A stretch of DNA of 64,000 nucleotides. It comes from Hydractinia symbiolongicarpus (lineage: Eukaryota > Cnidaria > Hydrozoa > Anthoathecata > Hydractiniidae). Where the stretch lies: NCBI RefSeq assembly GCF_029227915.1, contig NC_079879.1, positions 32,494,501 through 32,558,500 on the forward strand, read 5' to 3'. Of this stretch, positions 1 to 10,607 are shown piece after piece. The notes beneath the pieces are model-generated. The model did no database searches, was not told where the DNA came from, and saw only the letters and a list, made by a program, of their open reading frames with translations. Within the stretch, counting starts at the first letter, position 1. The number at the start of each line of letters is the position of its first letter. Made by a program: the position numbers and the translations under genes.

Positions 1-373
1 TGTGGGACCAATCCTAGCCGTTAGCGCGCGCTGAAGAAATAGAGAAAGTTTCGAAAACTACATTTCATTGACTTTCTAACGGTATCAGTCCGTTTGAGTT
101 ACAACGGTTGCGTCACATATTCGCACCAACATGTATTTAGCGATATGTTTCTGATGTTCCTAGAATGCATCGCTTTTAACGGTGGAACGATTGACTATGG
201 GACTTAATTGAACTGATTTTAGACTTTGAACTTATAAATGTGATAAATGAGACAATTGGATGCCCAGATGTAACATTCTTCTTAATTTGACATGATTGCT
301 CGACTTCAGCTTTTACACTGGGCGCTGTGGTAGCGCTTTACTTAAAAATGTAGATAAATAAGTCATTTTTAAC
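1..373 (+). repeat. Reference monomer (class A) with landmarks
   Basis: This copy serves as the coordinate frame for the array. Landmarks: CCAAT at 8-12; CCGTTA at 18-23; the perfect palindrome AGCGCGCGCT at 23-32; TAACGG at 77-82; a small potential hairpin at 90-107, with CCGTT pairing to AACGG around an 8-nt loop; CAACGG at 102-107; TAACGG at 177-182; a second copy of the landmark word near 196-203, here TATGGGAC; and an A/T-rich tail at about 335-370 that leads into the next monomer. The class A 5' part reads GCTGAAGAAATAGAGAAAG, and most A copies keep GTCCGTTTGAGTTACAACGG. Variants of this type occur throughout 1-15 kb and again after 51 kb. Nothing suggests that it encodes protein. Confidence 0.93.
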
Positions 374-3162
374 TGTGGTACCAATCCTAGCCGTTAGCGC
401 ACGCTGAAGAAATAGAGAAAGTTTCTAAAACTACATTTCATTGACTTACTAACGGTGTCAGTCCGTTTCACCTACAACGGTTGCGTCACCTATTTGTACC
501 AACATGTATTTAGCGATATTTTTCTGATATTACGAGGTTGCATTGCTTTTAACGGTTAAACGATTGACTGTGGGACTTAATTGAAATGATTTTGGACTTT
601 GACCTTGTTAATGTGTTAAATGAGCCAATTCGACTCCAAGAAATAACATTCTTCTTATTTTGACATGATTGCTGTAACTCAGCGATAACAATGGCCGCTG
701 TGGTAGCGCTTTATTTAAAAGTGTAGATAAATAAGTCAGTTTTAACTGTGGTACCAATCCTAGCCGTTAGCGCGCGCTGAAGAAACAGAGAAAGTTTCGA
801 AAACTACATTTCATTGACTCTCTAACGGTATCAGTCCGTTTGAGTTACAACGGTTGCGTCACATATTCGTACCAACATGTATTTAGCGATACGTGTCTGA
901 TGTTACTAGGTTGCATCGCTTTTAACGGTGGAACGATTGACTATGGGACTTAACTGAACTGATGTTAGACTTTGAACTTAAAAATGTGATAAATGAGACA
1001 ATTGGATCCCCAGAAGTAACATTCTTCTTAATTTGACATGATTGCTCGACTTCAGCTTTCACACTGGGCGCTGTGGTAGCGCTTTACTTAAAAATGTAGA
1101 TAAATAAGTCATTTTTTACTGTTGGACCAATCCTAACCGTTAGAGCGCGCTGAAGAAATAGAGACAGTTTGGAAAACTACATTTTATTGACTTTCTAACG
1201 GTATCAGTCCGTTTGAGTTACAACGGTTGCGTCACATTTTCATACCAACTTATATTTAGTGATATGTTTCTGATATTACTAGGTTGCATCGCTTTTAACA
1301 GTGAAACGGCTAACAGTGGGATTTAATTGAACTGATTTTGGACTTTGACCTTATAAATGTGTTAAATGAGCCAATTGGACTCCAAGAAAGAACATTTTTC
1401 ATAATTTGACACGATTGTTGGAACTCAGCGATTACACTCGCCGCTGTGATAGCGCTTTATTTAAAACTGTAGATAAATAAGTCACTTTTTACTGTGGAAC
1501 CAATTCTAGCCGTTAGCTCGCGCTGAAGAAATAGAGAAAGTTTCAAGAACTACATTTCATTGTCTTTCTATCGGTATCAGTTTGTTTGAGTTTCAAGGGT
1601 TGTGTCACATATTCGTACCAACATGTATTTAGCGATATCTTTCTGATATTACTAGGTTCCATCGCTTTTAACAGTGAAACCATTGACTGTGTGACTTAAT
1701 TGAACTGATTTTAGACTTTGAACTTATAAATGTGATAAATGAGACAATTGGATGCCCAGATGTAACATTCTTCTTAATTTGACATGATTGCTCGACTTCA
1801 GCTTTTACACTGGGCGCTGTGGTAGCGCTTTACTTAAAAATGTAGATAAATAAGTCATTTTTAACTGTGGGACCAATCCTAGCCGTTAGCGCACGCTGAA
1901 GAAATAGAGAAAGTTTCGAAAACAACATTTCATTGACTTTCTAACGGTATCAGTCCGTTTGAGTTACAACGGTTGCGTCACATATTCGTACCAACTTATA
2001 TTGAGCGATATTTTTCTGATATTGTTATGGTTGCGTCGCTTTTAACAGTGAAAAGATTGACTGTGGGACTTAATTGAACTGATTTTGGACTTTGACCTTG
2101 TTAATGTGATAAATGAGCCAATTCGACTCCAAGAAATAACATTCTTCTTATTTTGACATGATTGCTGTAACTCAGCGATAACAATGGCCGCTGTGGTAGT
2201 GCTTTATTTAAAAGTGTAGATAAATAAGCCAGTTTTAACTGTGGGACCAATCCTAGCCGTTAGCGCGCGCTAAAGAAACAGAGAAAGTTTCGAAAACTAC
2301 ATTTCATTGACTTTCTAACGGTATCAGTCCGTTTGAGTTACAACGGTTGCGTCACATACTCGTACCAACATGTATTTAGCGATACGTGTCTGATGTTACT
2401 AGGTTGCATCTCTTTTAACGGTGTAACGATTGACTATGGGACTTAATTGAACTGATTTTAGACTTTGAACTTAAAAATGTGATAAATGAGACAATTGGAT
2501 CCCCAGAAGAAACATTCTTCTTAATTTGACATGATTGCTCGACTTCAGCTTTCACACTGGGCGCTGTGGTAGTGCTTTATTTAAAAGTGTAGATAAATAA
2601 GTCAGTTTTAACCGTGGGAACAATCCTAGCCGTTAGCGCGCGCTGAAGAAACAGAGAAAGTTTCAAAAACTACATTTCATTGACTTTCTAACGGCATCAG
2701 TCCGTTTGAGTTACAACGGTTGCGTCACATATTCGTACCAACATGTATTTAGCGATATGTTTCTGATATTACTAGGTTGCATCGCTTTTAACAGTGAAAC
2801 GGCTGGCAGTGGGATTTAATTGAACTGATTTTGGACTTTGACCTTATAAATGTGTTAAGTGAGCCAATTGGACTCCAAGAAAGAACATTTTCATAATTTG
2901 ACACGCTTGTTGGAACTCAGCGATTACACTCGCCGCTGTGATAGCGCTTTATTTAAAACTGTAGATAAATAAGTCACTTTTTACTGTGGAACCAATCCTA
3001 GCCGTTAGCTCGCGCTGAAGAAATAGAGAAAGTTTCAAGAACTACATTTCATTGTCTTTCTATCGGTATCAGTTTGTTTGAGTTTCAAGGGTTGTGTCAC
3101 ATATTCGTACCAACATGTATTTAGCGATATCTTTCTGATATTACTAGGTTCCATCGCTTTTA
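374..3162 (+). repeat. Diverged 4-monomer repeat, two units of about 1492 bp
   Basis: Monomers starting at 374, 747, 1120 and 1493 correspond in order to those at 1866, 2240, 2613 and 2985. Shared marks include GCACGCTGAAG in the first of each set, GATACGTGTCTG in the second, CAGTGAAACGGCT in the third, and the class D words TTTCAAGAAC and TTTCAAGGG in the fourth. The first monomer of the earlier unit carries class E-like words in its middle (TTTCACC, TTACGAGG) that the later unit lacks, so the units are older or have been patched by conversion. The correspondence breaks near 3163. Confidence 0.7.
1120..1492 (+). repeat. Class C monomer (representative)
   Basis: Class C is defined by CTAACCGTTAGAGCGCGC, a GAGACAGTTT segment, CCAACTTATATTTAG in place of the usual CCAACATGTATTTAG, CAGTGGGATTTAATTG at the internal landmark, and AAGAAAGAAC followed by TTCATAATTTGACACG. 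In regions 1-5 kb and 10-13 kb it is usually followed directly by a class D monomer, so C-D behaves as a unit. The 3' half of class C (the AAAGAAC and GACACGATTGTTGG words) also turns up joined to other 5' halves at 15.9-17.5 kb, which shows that half-monomers are exchanged between classes. Confidence 0.8.
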
Positions 3163-6100
3163 ACGATGGAACGATTGACTATGGGACTTAATTGAACTGA
3201 TTTTAGACTTTGAACTTATAAATGTGATAAATGAGACAATTGGATCCCCAGAAGTAACATTCTTCTTAATTTGACATGATTGCTCGACTTCAGCTTTCAC
3301 ACTGGGCGCTGTGGTAGCGCTTTACTTAAAAATGTAGATAAATAAGTCATTTTTTACTGTTGGACCAATCCTAACCGTTAGAGCGCGCTGAAGAAATAGA
3401 GACAGTTTGAAAAACTAAATTTCATTGACTTTCTAACGGTATCAGTCCGTTTGAGTTACAACGGTTGCGTCACATTTTCGTACCAACTTATATTTAGCGA
3501 TATGTTTCTGATATTACTAGGTTGCATCGCTTTTAACAGTGAAACGGCTGACAGTGGGATTTAATTGAACTGATTTTGGACTTTGACCTTATAAATGTGT
3601 TAAATGAGCCAATTGGACTCCAAGAAAGAACATTTTTCATAATTTGACACGATTGTTGGAACTCAGCGATTACACTCGCCGCTGTGATAACGCTTTATTT
3701 AAAACTGTAGATAAATAAGTCACTTTTTACTGTGGAACCAATCCTAGCCGTTAGCTCGTGCTGAAGAAGTAGAGAAAGTTTCAAGAACTACATTTCATTG
3801 TCTTTCTATCGGTATCAGTTTGTTTGAGTTTCAAGGGTTGTGTCACATATTCGTACCAACATGTATTTAGCGACATCTTTCTGATATTACTAGGTTCTAT
3901 CGCTTTTAACAGTGAAACCCTTGACTGTGTGACTTAATTGAACTGATTTTAGACTTTGAACTTATAAATGTGATAAATGAGACAATTGGATCCCAAGAAA
4001 TAACATTCTTCTTAATTTGACATGATTGCTCGACTTCAGCTATTACACTGGGCTCTGTGGTAGTGCTTTATTTAAAAGTGTAGATAAATAAGTCACTTTT
4101 AACTGTGGGACCAATCCTAGCCGTTAGCGCGCGCTGAAGAAATAGAGAAAGTTTCTAAAACTACATTTCATTGACTTTCTAACGGTATCAGTCCGTTTGA
4201 GTTACAACGGTTGCGTCATATATTCGTATCAACATGTATTTAGCGATATGTTTCTGATATTACTAGGTTGCATTGCTTTTAACGGAGAAACGATTGACTG
4301 TGGGACTTAATTGAACTGTTTTTTGACTTTGACCTTGTAAATGTGATAAATGAGCCAATTCGACTCCAAGAAATAACATTCTTCTTAATTTGACATGATT
4401 GCTGGAACTCAGCGATTACAATCGCCGCTGTGATAGCGCTTTATTTGAAACTGTAGATAAATAAGTCTTTTTTTACTGTGGAACCAATCCTAGCCGTTAG
4501 CTCGCGCTGAAGAAATAGAGAAAGTTTCAAGAACTACATTTCATTGACTTTCTAACGGTATCAGTCCGTTTGAGTTACAACGGTTGCGTCACATATTCGT
4601 ACCAACATGTATTTAGCGATACGTTTCTGAAGTTACTAGGTTACATCGCTTTTAACGGTGGAACGACTGACTATGGGACTTAATTGAACTGATTTTAGAC
4701 TTTGAACTTATAAATGTGATAAATGAGACAATTGGATCCCCAGAAGTAACATTCTTCTTAATTTGACATGATTGCTCGACTTCAGCCTTCACACTGGGCG
4801 CTGTGGTAGCGCTTTACTTAAAAATGTAGATAAATAAGTCATTTTTTACTGTTGGACCAATCTTAACCATTAGAGCGCGCTGAAGAAATAGAGACAGTTT
4901 GAAAAACTAAATTTCATTGACTTTCTAACGGTATCAGTCCGTTTGAGTTACAACGGTTGCGTCACATTTTCGTACCAACTTATATTTAGCGATATGTTTC
5001 TGATATTACTAGGTTGCATCGCTTTTAACAGTGAATTGGCTGACAGTGGGATTTAATTGAACTGATTTTGGACTTTGACCTTATAAATGTGTTAAATGAG
5101 CCAATTGGACTCCAAGAAAGAACATTTTTCATAATTTGACACGATTGTTGGAACTCAGCGATTACACTCGCCGCTGTGATAGCGCTTTATTTAAAACTGT
5201 AGATAAATAAGTCACTTTTTACTGTGGAACCAATCCTAGCCGTTAGCTCGCGCTGAAGAAATAGAGAAAGTTTCAAGAACTACATTTCATTGTCTTTCTA
5301 TCGGTATCAGTTTGTTTGAGTTTCAAGGGTTGTGTCACATATTCGTACCAACATGTATTTAGCGATATCTTTCTGATATTACTAGGTTCCATCGCTTTTA
5401 ACAGTGAAACCATTGACTGTGTGACTTAATTGAACTGATTTTAGACTTTGAACTTATAAATGTGATAAATGAGACAATTGGAGGCCCAGATGTAACATTC
5501 TTCTTAATTTGAAATGATTGCTCGACTTCAGCTTTTACACTGGGCGCTGTGGTAGCGCTTTACTTAAAAATGTAGATAAATAAGTCATTTTTAACTGTGG
5601 GACCAATCCTAGCCGTTAGCGCACGCTGAAGAAATAGAGAAAGTTTCTAAAACTACATTTCATTGACTTTCTAACGGTATCAGTCCGTTTGAGTTACAAC
5701 GGTTGCGTCATATATTCGTATCAACATGTATTTAGCGATATGTTTCTGATATTACTAGGTTGCATTGCTTTTAACGGCGAAACGATTGACTGTGGGACTT
5801 AATTGAACTGATTTTGGACTTTGACCTTGTTAATGTGATAAATGAGCCAATTCGACTCCAAGAAATAACATTCTTCTTAATTTGACATGATTGCTGGAAC
5901 TCAGCGATTACACTCGCCGCTGTGATAGCGCTTTATTTAAAACTGTAGATAAATAAGTCACTTTTTACTGTGGAACCAATCCTAGCCGTTAGCTCGCGCT
6001 GAAGAAATAGAGAAAGTTTCAAGAACTACATTTCATTGTGTTTCTATCGGCATCAGTTTGTTTGAGTTTCAAGGGTTGTGTCACATATTCGTACCAACAT

Positions 6101-7714
6101 GTATTTAGCAATATCTTTCTGATATTACTAGGTTCCATCGCTTTTAACAGTGAAACCATTGACTGTGTGACTTAATTGAACTGATTTTAGACTTTGAACT
6201 TATAAATGTGATAAATGAGACAATTGGATCCCAAGAAATAACATTCTTCTTAATTTGACATGATTGCTCGACTTCAGCTATTACACTGGGCTCTGTGGTA
6301 GTGCTTTATTTAAAAGTGTAGATAAATAAGTCATTTTTAACTGTGGGACCAATCCTAGCCGTTAGCGCACGCTGAAGAAATAGAGAAAGTTTTTAAAACT
6401 ACATTTTATTGACTTTCTAACGGTATCAGTCCGTTTGAGTTACAACGGTTGCGTCATATATTCGTATCAACATGTATTTAACGATATGTTTCTGATATTA
6501 CTAGGTTGTATTGCTTTTAACGGCGAAACGATTGACTGTGGGACTTAATTGAACTGATTTTGGACTTTGACCTTGTTAATGTGATAAATGAGCCAATTCG
6601 ACTCCAAGAAATAACATTCTTCTTAATTTGACATGATTGCTGGAACTCAGCAATAACACTGGACGCTGTGATAGTGCTTTAATTAAAAGTGTAGATGAAT
6701 AAGTCATTTTTTACTGTGGGACAAATCCTAGCCGTTAGCGCGCGCTGACGAAACAGGATCAGTTTCAAAAGCTACCTTTCATTGACTTACTAACGGTCTC
6801 AGTCCGTTTCACCTACAACGGTTGCGTCACCTATATGTACCAACATGTATTTAGCGATATTTTTCTGATATTACGAGGTTGCATTGCTTTTAACGGTTAA
6901 ACGATTGACTGTGGGACTTAATTGAAATGATTTTGGACTTTGACCTTTTTAATGTGTTAAATGAGCCAATTCGACTCCAAGAAATAACATTCTTCTTATT
7001 TTGACATGATTGCAGTAACTCAGCGATAACAATGGCCGCTGTGGTAGTGCTTTATTTAAAAGTGTAGATAAATAAGTCAGTTTTAACTGTGGTAGCAATC
7101 CTAGCCGTTAGCGCGCGCTGAAGAAACAGAGAAAGTTTCGAAAACTACATTTCATTGACTTTCTAACGGTATCAGTCCGTTTGAGTTACAACGGTTGCGT
7201 CATATATTCGTATCAACATGTATTTAGCGATATGTTTCTGATATTACTAGGTTGCATTGCTTTTAACGGCGAAACGATTGACTGTGGGACTTAATTGAAC
7301 TGATTTTGGACTTTGACCTTGTTAATGTGATAAATGAGCCAATTCGACTCCAAGAAATGAAATTCTTCTTAATTTGACATGATTGCTGGAACTCAGCGAT
7401 TACACTCGCCGCTGTGATAGCGCTTTATTTAAAACTGTAGATAAATAAGTCACTTTTTACTGTGGAACCAATCCTAGCCGTTAGCGCGCGCTGAAGAAAC
7501 AGAGAAAGTTTCGAAAACTACATTTCATTGACTTTCTAACGGTATCAGTCCGTTTGAGTTACAACGGTTGCGTCACATATTCGCACCAACATGTGTTTAG
7601 CGATATGTTTCTGATATCACTAGATTCCATCGCTTTTAACAGTGAAACGATTGACTGTGTGACTTAATTGAACTGATTTTAGACTTCAAACTTATAAATG
7701 TGATAAATGAGACA
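3150..7714 (+). repeat. Long block duplication, copy 1 (about 12 monomers)
   Basis: This block corresponds to about 10608-14799. Private variants recur in the same order: TAACGATGGAAC (3161 against 10619), GATAACGC (near 3685), TCTGAAGTTACTAGG (near 4626), GTGAATTGGCTG (5031), GGAGGCCCAG (near 5480), TCATTGTGTTTC (near 6030), GTTTTTAAAAC (6390), GACGAAACAGG (near 6747), GGTAGCAATCC (7091), AATGAAATTC (near 7355) and GATATCACTAG (7614). The offset is 7458 bp up to about 3960 and 7085 bp after about 4337, so copy 1 has one monomer that copy 2 lacks. Correspondence ends near 7714, where this copy reads TTCGACTCC and copy 2 reads TTGGACCCC. Confidence 0.9.
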
Positions 7715-7912
7715 ATTCGACTCCAAGAAATAACATTCTTCTTAATTTGACATGATTGCTGGAACTCAGCAATAACACTGGACGCTGTGATAGTGCTTTA
7801 ATTAAAAGTGTAGATGAATAAGTCATTTTTTACTGTGGGACCAATCCTAGCCGTTAGCGCGCGCTGAAGAAATAGAGAAAGTTTCGAAAACTACATTTCA
7901 TTGACTTTCTAA

Positions 7913-10148
7913 CGGTATCAGTCCGTTTGAGTTACAACAGTTGCGTCACATATTCGTAACAACATGTATTTAGCGATACGTTTCTGATGTTACTAGGTTG
8001 CATCGCTTTTATCGGTGGAACGATTGACTATGGGACTTAATTGAACTGATTTTAGACTTTGAACTTATAAATGTGATAAATGAGACAATTGGATCCCCAG
8101 AAGTAACATTCTTCTTAATTTGACATGATTGCTCGACTTCAGCGATTACACTGGGCGCTGTGGTAGTGCTTTATTTAAAAGTGTAGATAAATAAGCCAGT
8201 TTTAACTGTGGGACCAATCCTAGCCGTTAGCGCGCGCTGAAGAAACAGAGAAAGTTTCGAAAACTACATTTCATTGACTTTCAAACGGTATCAGTCCGTT
8301 TGAGATACAACGGTTGCGTCACACATTCGTACCAACATGTATTTAGCGATACGTTTCTGATGTTACTAGGTTGCATCGCTTTTAACGGTGGAACGATTGA
8401 CTATGGGACTTAATTGAACTGATTTTATACTTTGAACTTATAAATGTGATAAATGAGACAATTGGATCCCTGGAAGTAACAATCTTCTTAATTTTACATG
8501 ATTGCTCGACTTCAGCTATTACACTGGGCTCTGTGGTAGTGCTTTATTTAAAAGTGTAGATAAATAAGTCAGTTTTAACTGAGGGACCAATCCTAGCCGT
8601 TAGCACGCGCTGAAGAAATAGAGAAAGTTTCGAAAACTACATTTCATTGACTTTCTAACGGTATCAGTCCGTTTGAGTTACAACGGTTGCGTCGCATTTT
8701 CGTACCAACTTATATTTAGCGATATGTTTCTGGTATTACTAGGTTGCATCGCTTTTAACAGTGGAACGACTGACTGTGGGATTTAATTGAACTGATTTTG
8801 GACTTTGACCTTATAAAATGTTAAATGAGCCAATTGGACTCCAAGAAAGAACTTTTCTCATAATTTGACACGATTGTTGGAACTCAGCGATTACACTGGC
8901 CGTTGTGATAGCGCTTTATTTAAAACTGTAGATAAAAAAGTCATTTTTTACTGTGGAACCAATCCTAGCCGTTAGCTTGCGCTGAAGAAATAGAGAAAGT
9001 TTCAAGAACTACATATCATTGTCTTTCTAACGGTATCAGTCCGTTTGAGTTACAACAGTTGCGTCACATATTCGTAACAACATGTATTTAGCGATACGTT
9101 TCTGATGTTACTAGGTTGCATCGCTTTTATCGGTGGAACGATTGACTATGGGACTTAATTGAACTGATTTTAGACTTTGAACTTATAAATGTGATAAATG
9201 AGACAATTGGATCCCCAGAAGTAACATTCTTCTTAATTTGACATGATTGCTCGACTTCAGCGATTACACTGGGCGCTGTGGTAGTGCTTTATTTAAAAGT
9301 GTAGATAAATAAGCCAGTTTTAACTGTGGGACCAATCCTAGCCGTTAGCGCGCGCTGAAGAAACAGAGAAAGTTTCGAAAACTACATTTCATTGACTTTC
9401 AAACGGTATCAGTCCGTTTGAGATACAACGGTTGCGTCACACATTCGTACCAACATGTATTTAGCGATACGTTTCTGATGTTACTAGGTTGCATCGCTTT
9501 TAACGGTGGAACGATTGACTATGGGACTTAATTGAACTGATTTTATACTTTGAACTTATAAATGTGATAAATGAGACAATTGGATCCCTGGAAGTAACAA
9601 TCTTCTTAATTTTACATGATTGCTCGACTTCAGCTATTACACTGGGCTCTGTGGTAGTGCTTTATTTAAAAGTGTAGATAAATAAGTCAGTTTTAACTGT
9701 GGGACCAATCCTAGCCGTTAGCACGCGCTGAAGAAATAGAGAAAGTTTCGAAAACTACATTTCATTGACTTTCTAACGGTATCAGTCCGTTTGAGTTACA
9801 ACGGTTGCGTCGCATTTTCGTACCAACTTATATTTAGCGATATGTTTCTGGTATTACTAGGTTGCATCGCTTTTAACAGTGGAACGACTGACTGTGGGAT
9901 TTAATTGAACTGATTTTGGACTTTGACCTTATAAAATGTTAAATGAGCCAATTGGACTCCAAGAAAGAACTTTTCTCATAATTTGACACGATTGTTGGAA
10001 CTCAGCGATTACACTGGCCGTTGTGATAGCGCTTTATTTAAAACTGTAGATAAAAAAGTCATTTTTTACTGTGGAACCAATCCTAGCCGTTAGCTTGCGC
10101 TGAAGAAATAGAGAAAGTTTCAAGAACTACATATCATTGTCTTTCTAA
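7913..10148 (+). repeat. Tandem duplication of a 3-monomer unit (1118 bp)
   Basis: Unit 1 is about 7913-9030 and unit 2 about 9031-10148. Offset 1118 is fixed by GTTACAACAG at 7931 and 9049, and it also carries ATCGGTGGAACG, ATCCCTGGAAG, TGGTATTACTAGG and CATATCATTG. By eye the units are almost identical; the one difference I found is GAGGGACC (near 8581) against GTGGGACC (near 9699). The junction lies in the shared word CTTTCTAACGGTATCAGT, where a class D 5' part switches into a class A 3' part. This is one of the youngest events in the window. Confidence 0.93.
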
Positions 10149-10607
10149 CGGTATCAGTTTGTTTGAGTTTCAGGGGTTGTGTCACATATTCGTACCAACA
10201 TGTATTTAGCGATATCTTTCTGATATTACTAGGTTCCATCGCTTTTAACAGTGAAACGATTGACTGTGTGACTTAATTGAACTGATTTTAGACTTTGAAC
10301 TTATAAATGTGATAAATGAGACAAATGGACCCCGAGAAATAACATTCTTCTTAATTTGACATGATTGCTCGACTTCAGCTATTACACCGGGCTCTGTGGT
10401 AGTGCTTTATTTAAAAGTGTAGATAAATAAGTCAGTTTTAACTGTGAGACCAATCCTAGCCGTTAACGCGCGCTGAAGAAATAGAGAAAGTTTCGAAAAC
10501 TACATTTCATTGACTTTCTAACGGTATCAGTCCGTTTGAGTTACAACGCTTGCGTCACATATTCGTACCAACATGTATTTAGCGATATGTTTCTGATGTT
10601 ACTAGGT

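Noticed and set aside
335-384. TATA-like A/T-rich tail (TTATTTAAAA) followed by CCAAT at each monomer start, as a possible promoter
   Set aside because: The CCAAT lies downstream of the TATA-like word, the reverse of the usual order. Both are common in AT-rich DNA and no transcript evidence can be seen here.
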